A DNA stretch of 56,942 nucleotides from Lachnospiraceae bacterium (lineage in GTDB: Bacteria > Bacillota > Clostridia > Lachnospirales > Lachnospiraceae): assembly GCA_017441265.1 (NCBI GenBank), contig JAFRYE010000079.1:1-56942 (forward strand), read 5' to 3'. Each line of letters opens with the position of its first letter. Position 1 is the stretch's first letter. Below the pieces are notes generated by a model that was not told the origin of the DNA, searched no databases, and saw only the letters and a list, made by a program, of their open reading frames with translations. The position numbers and the translations under genes are program-made. Positions 25,653 to 34,901 of the stretch are shown here, piece after piece.

Positions 25653-27203
25653 CTATTCTTCATCGAGCATCTTAACCGCACGGTCAAACAGCTCTTCCGT
25701 CTCGGCGCTCGGTTTCTTCGTCATTTTTGTCACAATAACGCAAACGATAAGGCTTGCGATAAATCCGGGGATGATCTCGTACAATCCGCCGAGGGTTCCG
25801 GTAATGACAGCATCTTCCGCCTTAATGATCATACTTCCGCGAGCCACAGCCCAGCCGATGTCCACAGCGAAGCCGGTGATGATTCCGCTGATCGCGCCGG
25901 CGTAGTTAAATTTCTTCCAGTAGAGCGAAAGCAGGATTGCGGGACCAAAGGCCGCACCGAACGCGCCCCAGGCATTTTCCACAAGATCCATGATGCTTTT
26001 ATTGCCGAGCCATGCGATCAGGAACGCAACAATACAGATAACAAAAACCACGACACGACCGGCCCACATGATTTCCTTGTCGCTCGCCTTTTTCCGGATC
26101 GGCTTGTATATGTCGCTGGAGAATGCCGATGACGACGTGAGCAGCTGCGAATCCGCGGTACTCATCGAAGCAGCAAGAATTGCCGAGAGGAGCACTCCCG
26201 CCAGCACCGCCGGGAAGACACCGCGAACCAGGTAGATAAATGCCAACTTCTCAGGGTTTTCAACGTCAACGATTTTTCTTCCGACAAGCATATCGCCGAG
26301 GTAATGGCGCGCTACAATACCGACAACCGTCGCCATGGCAAGGATCATAAACGTCCACAAGATACCGATCTTCTGCGAACGCTTCATCTCCTTCTTCGAG
26401 CCGATGGACATGTAGCGAACCAGAATGTGAGGCATGCCGAAATATCCGAGGCCCCAACCGAGACCGCTCAGGATCGTCACCACCGCAGCAGTATCGAGTT
26501 TGCCCGAGCTCAACAGGTTATAGTAGTTCGCACCGAGTTCCATAGGTTCCTTGGTGAAGCCCGTCCCCTTCATAACGAACAACGTCACGATCGGTGCCGC
26601 CATCAGTGCAGCGAGCATCAAAAGCCCCTGGAAGAAGTCGGTCCAGCACACTGCATTGAATCCGCCTAAGAAGGTGTATATAACAATGATGACAGCCGCG
26701 GCAGCCATCGCCGCCGTGCGACCGCTCCGATCCAAGTTGAACACGACCTGAAACAAGTCGCCGCACGCGGAAATGCTCGATGCGGAATAGATGCAATACA
26801 CAATGATAAACACGATCGCACATACCGCCTGAAGGGCGATGCCCTTGCTCAGGAAACGGTTGTTCAGATATTGCGGGATCGTGATGGAATCCTTCGATGC
26901 AATGGAAAATGTACGGAGGCGAGGTGCCACCAGGGTCCACGCCAGCGCTGTTCCGATGAACAGACCCACGCTGATCCAGATCTGGCTGATACCCGAAAGA
27001 TAGATGGCGCCGGGAAGCCCCATCAAAACCCAGGCGCTCATATCCGATGCGCCTGCAGAGAGCGCTGCCACGGGGCCGCTCATGTTTCGGCCGCCGAGGA
27101 AGTAGTCTTTCTCGCCGCCGCTGCGGGATTTCATGAAGAAATGCACCCCGATACCGATTACCAGAACAAAGTACACGACAAATGCAATGACTTCCCAGTT
27201 CAT
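25653..27203 (-). CDS. putP: Sodium/proline symporter PutP
   Basis: The 516-aa protein belongs to the sodium:solute symporter family and should import proline with sodium. It has about 13 spans. Typical motifs include YFLGGRNMSGPVAALSAGASDMSAWVLMG near the N-terminus, the sodium-site region SAILAASMSTADSQLLTSSSAF, and GLGYFGMPHILVRYMS. The start at 27203 (MNWEVIAF) has GAGG ten bases upstream; a frame extension to 27236 lacks a site. It appears monocistronic. The proline specificity follows from similarity to PutP. Confidence 0.93.
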   Translation of the reverse strand: MNWEVIAFVVYFVLVIGIGVHFFMKSRSGGEKDYFLGGRNMSGPVAALSAGASDMSAWVLMGLPGAIYLSGISQIWISVGLFIGTALAWTLVAPRLRTFSIASKDSITIPQYLNNRFLSKGIALQAVCAIVFIIVYCIYSASSISACGDLFQVVFNLDRSGRTAAMAAAAVIIVIYTFLGGFNAVCWTDFFQGLLMLAALMAAPIVTLFVMKGTGFTKEPMELGANYYNLLSSGKLDTAAVVTILSGLGWGLGYFGMPHILVRYMSIGSKKEMKRSQKIGILWTFMILAMATVVGIVARHYLGDMLVGRKIVDVENPEKLAFIYLVRGVFPAVLAGVLLSAILAASMSTADSQLLTSSSAFSSDIYKPIRKKASDKEIMWAGRVVVFVICIVAFLIAWLGNKSIMDLVENAWGAFGAAFGPAILLSLYWKKFNYAGAISGIITGFAVDIGWAVARGSMIIKAEDAVITGTLGGLYEIIPGFIASLIVCVIVTKMTKKPSAETEELFDRAVKMLDEE

Positions 27204-27388
27204 AGACAAATACCTCGTTTCACCTTGTTTTTTCAAATCCGTGGATTTCCGAGAACATGCATAAACAGCGATTCATTTTCCCGAAAAACTGCCGACTCTG
27301 TATAATTACCACTTTACTGTAAAAAAGCGAAAAAAGCAAGCAAAAACGGGTATTTTCCGCAATCTCCGGCCGTTTTTTGCCGTCAAAA

Positions 27389-27415
27389 AGACCGCGCCTT
27401 GCGAAGACGCGGTCT
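27389..27415 (-). terminator. Terminator of the CCA-adding enzyme gene
   Basis: Arms AGACCGCG (27389-27396) and CGCGGTCT (27408-27415) are followed on the minus strand by TTTTTG. They lie 37 bp beyond the stop. The rest of 27204-27451 is A/T-rich and should carry the putP promoter, but I see no clear -35/-10 pair. Confidence 0.88.
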
Positions 27416-27451
27416 CTCCTGTCCGTGCGCCGTTTCCGGCAGTCCGGATCA

Positions 27452-28852
27452 TTATTTTGTTTCCTCGGCAAGCCACTGCGTCGCATAGGCCGTCAGCGTC
27501 TGCGCATCGTTGGCTTCCGGATCATCCAGCACGATCTGCAGAAGACGCTCCAAAGCGTCCCCAAGCGCCGGGCCGGGCCGGTATCCGGCGGCGATCAGCT
27601 CCCGCCCGCCGACGGCGAGGTCACGCACGCTCACGCACTGCTTTTTCCGCAGGATTTCCTCGTACTCGGCCTCCATCCGCGCGACCTTCGCAAGCCCCCG
27701 CTCGCGGTAGTCCGGATGCTGCCCCTCAATGTCTGCCCGCATGATCGGGAACAGATATCGCATGTTTTCGCTTCCCACCTTGTTCATGATACGGCGCATC
27801 GCTTTCGAAAAATCCATATCCGCCTTGATGCTGAACCGGCAATCATGCCAGCGCGCCAACAGCGTCACAAGCGCCGTCGTGTCATTGTCAAACTTCAGTC
27901 TGCGAAGCACTTCCTTCGCGATCTCCGCGGACGCGATCGGGTGCCCGCGAAAATGCTGCCTGCCGTCCTCCTCCACCGTGAGGCACTTCGGTTTTCCGGC
28001 ATCGTGCAGCAGCATCGCCATGTCAAGAACCATCCGGTCGTGTGCATCCGCAGCCTGATATGCCGGGTCGCGGTGGAGCGCCTGAATCGTCACGATCGTA
28101 TGCCGACCGACGTCATACAGATGATGCGGATTATCCTGAGACGTCGTGATCATCGCATTCCACTCCTGTAGAATGACGTCCGTTACGCCCGTTTCATACG
28201 CTGTGATCAGCATCTCCGGTCGCTTGCCGCCCAGCAGTTTCACCAACTCGACCCGCACGCGTTCCGCGCTGACCTGCGCCAGCCGCGGTGCGAGTTTTTT
28301 CATTGCCGCAAACGTCTTCTCCTCAATCTCAAAATCCAGCTGCGATGCAAACCGAAGCGCTCTTAAGATCCGAAGCGCGTCCTCCGAGAATCTCTCTTCC
28401 GGAACGCCGACGCACCGTATGCAGCCCCGCTGCAGATCGCCTATTCCGTCATACAGGTCCACCACTCCGGTCTTCGGGTTGTACGCCATCGCATTGATCG
28501 TAAAATCCCTGCGAAGCAGATCTTCCGACAGCTCTCTTGTGAACGTCACGCTCTTAGGGTGGCGCCCGTCTTCGTACTCTCCGTCGACACGGTACGTTGT
28601 CACCTCGTAGCCGACATGATTTTCCATCACCGTCACCGTGCCGTGCAGGATTCCCGTATCGATCGTCCTCGGAAACAGCGCCTTCACTTCCTGCGGCGAC
28701 GCCGACGTTGTAATATCCCAGTCTCCCGGCTCACGCCCAAGCAGAGAATCGCGCACGCAGCCGCCGACGACATACGCTTCGTATCCCGCCCGCTCCAGCT
28801 TCTCGATTATCTTCGCCGCATCCTCGGGGATGCGGATCGTCACATTGTCCAT
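27452..28852 (-). CDS. cca: CCA tRNA nucleotidyltransferase
   Basis: This enzyme adds or repairs the 3' CCA end of tRNAs. The 466-aa protein has the class II nucleotidyltransferase head (YVVGGCVRDSLLGREPGDWDITTSA, with the metal-binding DWD), the RRDFTINAMAYNP motif, the RNA- and nucleotide-binding region ALRILRALRFASQLDFEIE, and an HD-type domain (LLHDAGKP). The start has GAGAGGAG upstream. It has its own promoter and terminator. Confidence 0.95.
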   Translation of the reverse strand: MDNVTIRIPEDAAKIIEKLERAGYEAYVVGGCVRDSLLGREPGDWDITTSASPQEVKALFPRTIDTGILHGTVTVMENHVGYEVTTYRVDGEYEDGRHPKSVTFTRELSEDLLRRDFTINAMAYNPKTGVVDLYDGIGDLQRGCIRCVGVPEERFSEDALRILRALRFASQLDFEIEEKTFAAMKKLAPRLAQVSAERVRVELVKLLGGKRPEMLITAYETGVTDVILQEWNAMITTSQDNPHHLYDVGRHTIVTIQALHRDPAYQAADAHDRMVLDMAMLLHDAGKPKCLTVEEDGRQHFRGHPIASAEIAKEVLRRLKFDNDTTALVTLLARWHDCRFSIKADMDFSKAMRRIMNKVGSENMRYLFPIMRADIEGQHPDYRERGLAKVARMEAEYEEILRKKQCVSVRDLAVGGRELIAAGYRPGPALGDALERLLQIVLDDPEANDAQTLTAYATQWLAEETK

Positions 28853-28890
28853 GCGCGCTCCTCTCCTGCGGCCGGGGCCGCGTTACTGCT

Positions 28891-28919
28891 ATTATATCCG
28901 TCCCCGGGGCAACTTGCAA
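28891..28919 (-). promoter_or_regulatory. Promoter of cca
   Basis: TTGCAA (28914-28919), a 17-nt spacer and a perfect TATAAT (28891-28896) lie on the minus strand, 39 bp upstream of the ATG. Confidence 0.75.
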
Positions 28920-28926
28920 CAACAAA

Positions 28927-28957
28927 CCGGGGGCACACCTTTCGGATGTACCCCCGG
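28927..28957 (-). terminator. Terminator of glgP
   Basis: CCGGGGG (28927-28933) pairs with CCCCCGG (28951-28957), and an inner ACA/TGT extends the stem. The minus-strand tail GGTTTGTTGTT is only moderately U-rich. It lies 24 bp beyond the glgP stop. Confidence 0.75.
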
Positions 28958-28981
28958 GATTCATTTTGATCACTTCGCTGA

Positions 28982-31432
28982 TTACAGCTCAACGGTAACC
29001 TTTTCAAGATGCCAGATGTCCTTGACATACTCCTCGATCGTACGGTCGGAAGTGAACTTGCCGGACTTGGCAACGTTGAGGATTGCCATCTTCGCCCAGC
29101 GGTCTTCGTCGCGGTACGCTTCCTCGACACGCTTCTGCGCCGCCTCGTAGGAACGGAAGTCCTTGAGGATAAAATACTGGTCGGCACGCTCGCCGCCGTT
29201 GCGATCCAGAAGCGAGTTGTACAGCTCGCGGAACAGTTCCGGATCCTCCGGCGAATAGAAGCCGTTTACGAGCTGCGTGAGCACCAGACGGATGTCCTGA
29301 TCGGTGTTGTAGATCTCGCGCGGATCGTAACCGCCGTTGTTCTCGAAGTTGATGACTTCATCGGAGCTGAGGCCGAAGATAAATGCGTTGTCCTTGCCGA
29401 CTTCCTCGACGATCTCGACATTCGCACCATCCATCGTGCCGAGCGTCACGGCGCCGTTGAGCATGAACTTCATGTTGCCGGTACCGGATGCCTCCTTGCT
29501 GGCGGTGGAAATCTGCTCGGACACATCTGCCGCGGCAAAGATCCACTCGGCGTTCGAAACGCGGTAGTTCTCGATGAAAACGACCTTCAGTTTGCCCTTG
29601 ATGGTCTTGTCGTTGTTGACCACATCCGCCACGCTGTTGATCAGCTTGATGATGGCCTTCGCACGGCGGTAACCTGCGCTTGCTTTCGCACCGAAGATGA
29701 AGGTGCGCGGATAGAAATCCATATCCGGGTTCATGCGAAGCTGATTGTACAGGTGCATCACATGCAAAATGTTGAGAAGCTGACGCTTGTACTCATGCAG
29801 TCTTTTGACCTGCACGTCGAAGATCGACCGGGGATCTACGTCGATTCCGTTGTGCTCCTTGATGTACTGCACCAGACGCAGCTTGTTCTTGTATTTGATG
29901 TTCATGAACTCGCGGCGGCAGCGCTCATCGTCTGCGTAAACCGCAAGTTTCTCGATATGCGGAAGATTCGTGATCCACTCGTCACCGATCTTGCCGGTCA
30001 CCCAGTTCGCAAGCAGCGGGTTTCCGTGAAGCAGGAAACGGCGCTGTGTGATACCGTTGGTCTTGTTGTTGAACTTCTCCGGCCAGAACTCGTAGAAGTC
30101 GCGAAGCTGCTCCTTCTTGAGGATCTCGGTGTGAAGTCTCGCAACACCGTTGACGGAAAATCCTGCGACGATCGCCAGGTTCGCCATCCGCACCTGACCG
30201 TCCATGACGATGGCCATCTTGCGGATCTTGTCGTAGTTGTTCGGATAGCGCTGCTCGATCTGCGCGACAAAGCGGCGGTTGATCTCCTCAACAATCTGGT
30301 ATACACGGGGAAGCAGACGCGAGAACAGCTCGATGGGCCATTTTTCGAGGGCTTCCGCCATGATCGTGTGGTTCGTGTACGCGCAGCAGCGGTTCGTAAT
30401 GTCCCACGCCTCGTCCCAGGAGAGATAGTACTCATCCATGAGGATGCGCATCAGCTCGGGCACCGTAACGGTCGGGTGCGTATCGTTGAGCTGGAAGACA
30501 ACCTTCTCCGGAAGTCCGTGGATGTCGTCGTGGCGGGACATGTATTTCTTAACCGCACGCTGGACGCTGGCCGAAACGAAGAAGTACTGCTGCTTCAAAC
30601 GGAGCTCCTTGCCTGCGTAGTGGTTGTCGTTCGGATACAAAACCTCGCAGATCAGACGTGCTAGGTTCTGCTGCTCCACAGCCTTGTGGTAATCGCCGCG
30701 GTCGAAGCTCTCGAGGTTGAAATTGTCGATGGCTTCCGCATCCCAGATGCGCAGCGTGTCGACAACGTTGTTGCCGTAGCCGACGATCGGAAGGTCGTAG
30801 GGGATCGCCATTACCGACTGGTAATTCTCCTGCGTAAAATGCTCCCGGCCGTTCTCGTCCTTGGAATAGCGAACGTAGCCGCCGAACTTAACTTCGCACG
30901 CGTACTCGGGACGCTTGATCTCGAAGGGGTTGCCCTCCTTTAACCAGTCGTCCGGCTTCTCCACCTGGAAACCGTCGCGAATGACCTGCTTGAACATACC
31001 GTATTTGTAACGGATGCCGCACCCGTATGCCGGATAGCCTAGCGTTGCGAGCGAATCCAGGAAGCACGCTGCCAGACGGCCGAGACCGCCGTTTCCGAGA
31101 GCCGCATCCGGCTCCTGATCCTCGATGACGTCGAGGTCGAGGCCGAGCTCCTCCAGCGCCTTGCGGATTTCTTTATTTGCCTTAAGGTTAATAATATTGT
31201 TGCCGAGCGCACGGCCCATCAAAAACTCCATAGACAGATAGTAGACCGTCTTGGCGTCCTTCTTCTCGAACTCCGCCTGGCTTGCGGCCCAGCTGTCCAC
31301 AATATAGTCCTTCACGGCAAATGCCACAGCCTGATAGATCTGCTGCTGCGACGCGTCCTCCACCGTGCGGCGATAGAAAGTTTTCAGATAATCCTGTACG
31401 TTCTTCTTGAATTCTTTCTTGTTGATTACCAT
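28982..31432 (-). CDS. glgP: Glycogen/maltodextrin phosphorylase
   Basis: This PLP enzyme releases glucose-1-phosphate from alpha-1,4-glucans in the cytoplasm. The 816-aa protein is full length. The PLP-binding lysine is in EASGTGNMKFMLNGAVTLGTMDGANVE. Other conserved stretches are PDAALGNGGLGRLAACFLDS, FQLNDTHPTV and FDVQVKRLHEYKRQLLN. The start has AGAGGATTTGG upstream. It is transcribed alone. Specificity for glycogen versus maltodextrin cannot be fixed from sequence; a sugar ABC importer lies just upstream. Confidence 0.96.
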   Translation of the reverse strand: MVINKKEFKKNVQDYLKTFYRRTVEDASQQQIYQAVAFAVKDYIVDSWAASQAEFEKKDAKTVYYLSMEFLMGRALGNNIINLKANKEIRKALEELGLDLDVIEDQEPDAALGNGGLGRLAACFLDSLATLGYPAYGCGIRYKYGMFKQVIRDGFQVEKPDDWLKEGNPFEIKRPEYACEVKFGGYVRYSKDENGREHFTQENYQSVMAIPYDLPIVGYGNNVVDTLRIWDAEAIDNFNLESFDRGDYHKAVEQQNLARLICEVLYPNDNHYAGKELRLKQQYFFVSASVQRAVKKYMSRHDDIHGLPEKVVFQLNDTHPTVTVPELMRILMDEYYLSWDEAWDITNRCCAYTNHTIMAEALEKWPIELFSRLLPRVYQIVEEINRRFVAQIEQRYPNNYDKIRKMAIVMDGQVRMANLAIVAGFSVNGVARLHTEILKKEQLRDFYEFWPEKFNNKTNGITQRRFLLHGNPLLANWVTGKIGDEWITNLPHIEKLAVYADDERCRREFMNIKYKNKLRLVQYIKEHNGIDVDPRSIFDVQVKRLHEYKRQLLNILHVMHLYNQLRMNPDMDFYPRTFIFGAKASAGYRRAKAIIKLINSVADVVNNDKTIKGKLKVVFIENYRVSNAEWIFAAADVSEQISTASKEASGTGNMKFMLNGAVTLGTMDGANVEIVEEVGKDNAFIFGLSSDEVINFENNGGYDPREIYNTDQDIRLVLTQLVNGFYSPEDPELFRELYNSLLDRNGGERADQYFILKDFRSYEAAQKRVEEAYRDEDRWAKMAILNVAKSGKFTSDRTIEEYVKDIWHLEKVTVEL

Positions 31433-31493
31433 ACCAAATCCTCTTTTCCGACTTCGTCGACTTCATTTCTGAAAAAAGCATAAAGTCTGTTTC

Positions 31494-31502
31494 AGTATAC
31501 CA
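31494..31502 (-). promoter_or_regulatory. Extended -10 promoter of glgP
   Basis: TGGTATACT on the minus strand gives a TGN-extended -10 (TATACT, 31494-31499) about 62 bp upstream of the ATG. No good -35 is present at 17 nt. Confidence 0.55.
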
Positions 31503-31581
31503 CATTTCCGTTTCTTCGACCACACAAATTTACACGGAATGAACACGGATTTTTGGGCAAACTGCCGCATTTTACGACGAA

Positions 31582-31615
31582 AAAAGCGCCGACCGCAACT
31601 GCGCTCGACGCTTTT
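31582..31615 (-). terminator. Terminator of the second sugar importer operon
   Basis: AAAAGCG (31582-31588) pairs with CGCTTTT (31609-31615), and inner CGA/TCG and CGC/GCG extend the stem past single mismatches. Minus-strand transcripts end in TTTTTTC. It lies 45 bp beyond the last permease gene. Confidence 0.85.
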
Positions 31616-31659
31616 CTTTTAAGAATATTCTTAAATTGCATGCATATGCTTCAAATACA

Positions 31660-32544
31660 TCAGCCTTTGACAGCGCCGGCGATAAAACTCTCCTGGATCT
31701 TTCTGCTCAGCAAGATGTAAATGATAATTGTCGGGATCGTAGCAACCGTGATGGCCGCGCCGACCAAACCGAAGTTCGTCGTGTATGTACCCGTCAGCTG
31801 ACGAAGACCGGACGGCAAGGTACGCAACTCTTTTGTACTGATGAATGTCGATGCAAACATGAGCTCGTTCCAGCACTGCAGGAATGAGTAAATCGCGATT
31901 GTTGAAACGGCCGGGAGCATCAACGGCACGATGATCCGGAAGAATACGCCGTAACGGCTGCAGCCGTCGATATACGCGGCTTCATCCAGATCCATCGGTA
32001 TGTTGGTCATGAAACCATTACTGATCAGGATGGACATTGACAGCGAGAATGCTGCATAAGGAATGATCAATGCCATTCTCGTATCGATCCAGCCGAGATT
32101 CTTAGCGATGATAAACACGGGAACCAACGATGCCTGAACCGGGATCGTGATACCGAGCATGAACATCTTGTTGATCGCGCCGCGGAATTTCCACTTGATC
32201 CTCATCAAAGCATAGGAAGCCATCATAGCAGCGATCATCGAGATCAGGATTGCCAGGAATGTTACGATCGCACTGTTCTTAAAGTACATCAAAATATCCT
32301 TGATCTGAAGGTCCTTGTAGTTCTTCCAGATCCATTCGCTCGGAGCGCCTTTCGGCAGACCGTACATAGCGGTTTTGGTAATCTGCATGTTATCCTTCAG
32401 GGAGAATGTAATCATCCAGAACAAAGGATACAGATTGAGAGCAGACCAGATGATCAGCAATACCGTGCTGACAACACGGAACACCGGGCTGGATTTCTGA
32501 ATTGCGTACTGATCCGGGTTGAAACTATCTTTTTTCTTAGCCAT
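31660..32544 (-). CDS. ABC sugar permease, MalG/CUT1 type (second importer)
   Basis: A 294-aa permease with six spans and the loop LDEAAYIDGCSRYGVFFRIIVP. A hydrophilic N-terminal tail is followed by the first span at about 23-44. It ends FIAGAVKG. It lies one base after its MalF partner, so translation is coupled. It is the last gene of a four-gene unit (lipoprotein, binding protein, two permeases). Confidence 0.93.
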   Translation of the reverse strand: MAKKKDSFNPDQYAIQKSSPVFRVVSTVLLIIWSALNLYPLFWMITFSLKDNMQITKTAMYGLPKGAPSEWIWKNYKDLQIKDILMYFKNSAIVTFLAILISMIAAMMASYALMRIKWKFRGAINKMFMLGITIPVQASLVPVFIIAKNLGWIDTRMALIIPYAAFSLSMSILISNGFMTNIPMDLDEAAYIDGCSRYGVFFRIIVPLMLPAVSTIAIYSFLQCWNELMFASTFISTKELRTLPSGLRQLTGTYTTNFGLVGAAITVATIPTIIIYILLSRKIQESFIAGAVKG

Positions 32545-32545
32545 A

Positions 32546-33427
32546 TCAATCCCTTTCTCTGAATAAGAAGTTAATCAGCACTGCAAACGCGAAGCACAGA
32601 ATGATCATGATAACTGCGATCGCACTACCCATTCCGACACGGTTCGCATCAAACATCTGGTTCATTAGCAATGTACTCGGAACCGCAGCCGACGAGTTCT
32701 TGTTTCCACCTAAGATGGAGATCAAGTCGTATGCCTTCAACGATCCGGTAACAGCGAAAATAACACTAACCTTCAAAACCTGCTTCATCGAAGGAATAAC
32801 GACATGGCGGTCAACCTGCCATGTGGTAGCACCGTCGATCTTAGCAGCTTCGCGGAGCTCCGGAGCAACGCTCTTTACGCCCGCGTACATCAACAGCATG
32901 TGATAACCGACATATTGCCAAAGCATAGGAATGATACATGCCAACAGCAACTTGCCGTTCTTTCCGTCGTTGGTCCAGAGAATATTCTTCTCACCGATGA
33001 TTCCGAGGGATCTCAACAAATTGTTCAGCATACCCTTCGGCGTGTAGATTGCGCTCCACAACTTACCGATAACGACCGTAGAGATCAATACCGGAAGGAA
33101 GTTGATGGAAAGGAAGAATCTCTCGCCTTTAATTCCACGGCCGAGCATAAGAGCAAGACCGAGAGAAAGCGGTAACTGAATACCCACCGACAGTCCGGCC
33201 AGCAACAAAGCATGAAGCAAGCCTGCTTTCATCGGCACCAGATCCGAAGTGAACATTTCTTTGAAGTTTCCGAAGTTGATAAACTTCATGTCACCGACAC
33301 CATTCCACTCGAACAGGCTGTAATAGCCGGAGAGAACCATCGGCAACACGAGAATTCCAAAGAAGAGAATCAGTGCCGGCAGAAGGAACACGATAATGCT
33401 TATCGTGTCTGTTGTTTTACGTTTCAT
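32546..33427 (-). CDS. ABC sugar permease, MalF/CUT1 type (second importer)
   Basis: A 293-aa permease with six spans, beginning with SIIVFLLPALILFFGILVLPM, and the EAA loop LREAAKIDGATTWQVDRHVVIP. It follows the binding-protein gene across a hairpin that should reduce read-through, giving less permease than binding protein. No ATPase gene follows. Confidence 0.93.
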   Translation of the reverse strand: MKRKTTDTISIIVFLLPALILFFGILVLPMVLSGYYSLFEWNGVGDMKFINFGNFKEMFTSDLVPMKAGLLHALLLAGLSVGIQLPLSLGLALMLGRGIKGERFFLSINFLPVLISTVVIGKLWSAIYTPKGMLNNLLRSLGIIGEKNILWTNDGKNGKLLLACIIPMLWQYVGYHMLLMYAGVKSVAPELREAAKIDGATTWQVDRHVVIPSMKQVLKVSVIFAVTGSLKAYDLISILGGNKNSSAAVPSTLLMNQMFDANRVGMGSAIAVIMIILCFAFAVLINFLFRERD

Positions 33428-33452
33428 TATTGCCTGCCTTCCTCAAAAAGAA

Positions 33453-33482
33453 GTGGCCTCTCCTGTCAATTGGAAAGGCCAC
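33453..33482 (-). terminator. Attenuating hairpin between binding protein and permease genes
   Basis: GTGGCCT (33453-33459) and AGGCCAC (33476-33482), with inner TCC/GGA pairs, are followed on the minus strand by CTTCTTTTTG. Partial termination here is a common way to set a high binding-protein to permease ratio. Confidence 0.8.
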
Positions 33483-33507
33483 ATCAATTTTCTAACGATC
33501 ACTAAGA

Positions 33508-34812
33508 TTATCTAATGGAGTTCTTGAGATCGCTCGTAAACGTCGTGCCGTTAACCTCACCGCCATAAACCTTTGCGATTTCCTTGAGGTACTTATCAGC
33601 ATCCTCAGCCTTCATAGCCGTGTCGCCGAAGAGAACCATGTAATCGGAGTTGTTAACAATCTCAGCAACCTTCTTCGTCAGAGGGTTGATGTTGGAGATA
33701 TCGTAATCAACCTTCCAAGCCGGAAGACCGCAACCATCAAGGTAACCATACTTGCTGAGCAGCTGACCCATCTCAAGCGTGTACTTAGCAGCTACAGCAG
33801 CATTCTTGGAACCGTTCCATACTGCAAGAGTATCGGACGGACCACCGATGAGCTGACCAAGCTTGGACTTGGAAGCATCGATAACCGGGAACTCGGAAAC
33901 CTTAACATTAAGACCATCAACCTTAGCGAAGTCAGCGCAGTTCCAAGAACCGTTCATGTAGAATGCATAGTCACCAGCGATGAAGTTGTTCTTAACGGTA
34001 TCGTTGTTAAGGCCAGCGCCATCGGGATCGAAGTAACCCTTGTTGATCATATCCTGGAAAATGTTAACTGCCTTAGCAACGTCAGCATTGTCCCAAGAAG
34101 CATTACCTGCGAAGATGTCATCAAGAACCTTAGCGCCGCAAGCCTTCTCAATGATAGGCTCAACGTACTCGGTTACACACCAAGTCTGGTCAGCAGCAGC
34201 TGCACAGCCGAAAGGAATGATGTTCTTTGCCTTAAGAGCCTCGCAGCACTTAAGAAGATCTTCGTAAGTAGCAGGAACATCGTCATAACCAACGCTCTTC
34301 AGGATATCCATGTTAGCGAAGAGAGCAACAATGTTCATGGTCAACGGAACGCCGTACTTCTTTCCGTCGTACGTGGTGTTCTTGCACATTCTGCCCATAT
34401 CGATCTTGTCAGCGAATTCCTTGTAAGCTTCATCAAGGCAGTAAACCTTACCGGCCTTTACGAACTCACCGAGGAAAGCACAGGACCAAGTGAAGAAGAT
34501 GTCCGAAACAGCATCTGCCTGGAAAGCAGCCTTGATCTTCGGCTTGTAGTCATCGTTCTGAGTAGCTTCCCACTTGAAATCGATGTTCGGATACTTAGCC
34601 TTCATGTCAGCGATTGCATGCTCATAGGATGCACGGTTGGAGTCGGTCTCAACCGCAATACACCACATCGTCAGAGAGCAAGACTTAGTCATGTCAACCG
34701 CACCAGCGGGTGTGTTGTTGGAAGAGTTGTTCGTAGTGTTGTTCTTGTCGCCACAAGCAGCAAGGGACAGCACCATTGCAACTACCAACAACGTTGCAAG
34801 GATTTTTTTCAT
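33508..34812 (-). CDS. Sugar-binding lipoprotein of the second importer
   Basis: The 434-aa protein starts MKKILATLLVVAMVLSLAAC, a lipoprotein signal with lipobox LAAC, then an Asn/Thr linker. The mature part is a family 1 sugar-binding fold (LTMWCIAVETDSNRASYEHA, VPATYEDLLKCCEALKAKN, AFYMNGSWNCADF). An AAGGAGGACATC site gives strong translation. The ligand is unknown; nearby glgP hints at maltodextrins, but this is only context. Confidence 0.92.
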   Translation of the reverse strand: MKKILATLLVVAMVLSLAACGDKNNTTNNSSNNTPAGAVDMTKSCSLTMWCIAVETDSNRASYEHAIADMKAKYPNIDFKWEATQNDDYKPKIKAAFQADAVSDIFFTWSCAFLGEFVKAGKVYCLDEAYKEFADKIDMGRMCKNTTYDGKKYGVPLTMNIVALFANMDILKSVGYDDVPATYEDLLKCCEALKAKNIIPFGCAAAADQTWCVTEYVEPIIEKACGAKVLDDIFAGNASWDNADVAKAVNIFQDMINKGYFDPDGAGLNNDTVKNNFIAGDYAFYMNGSWNCADFAKVDGLNVKVSEFPVIDASKSKLGQLIGGPSDTLAVWNGSKNAAVAAKYTLEMGQLLSKYGYLDGCGLPAWKVDYDISNINPLTKKVAEIVNNSDYMVLFGDTAMKAEDADKYLKEIAKVYGGEVNGTTFTSDLKNSIR

Positions 34813-34867
34813 GATGTCCTCCTTAATAGAGATAAAGTTTTTCAGCTCGCGCTGAGGATTTATCGAA

Positions 34868-34882
34868 AGCGGGTATCCCGCT
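34868..34882 (-). terminator. Small hairpin between the lipoprotein and binding-protein genes
   Basis: AGCGGG (34868-34873) and CCCGCT (34877-34882) form a 6-bp stem with a 3-nt loop, followed by TTTC. It is weak, so it probably attenuates rather than stops the transcript; I see no clear promoter in this 89-bp gap. Confidence 0.4.
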
Positions 34883-34901
34883 CGCGAACGATATTAAATT
34901 G

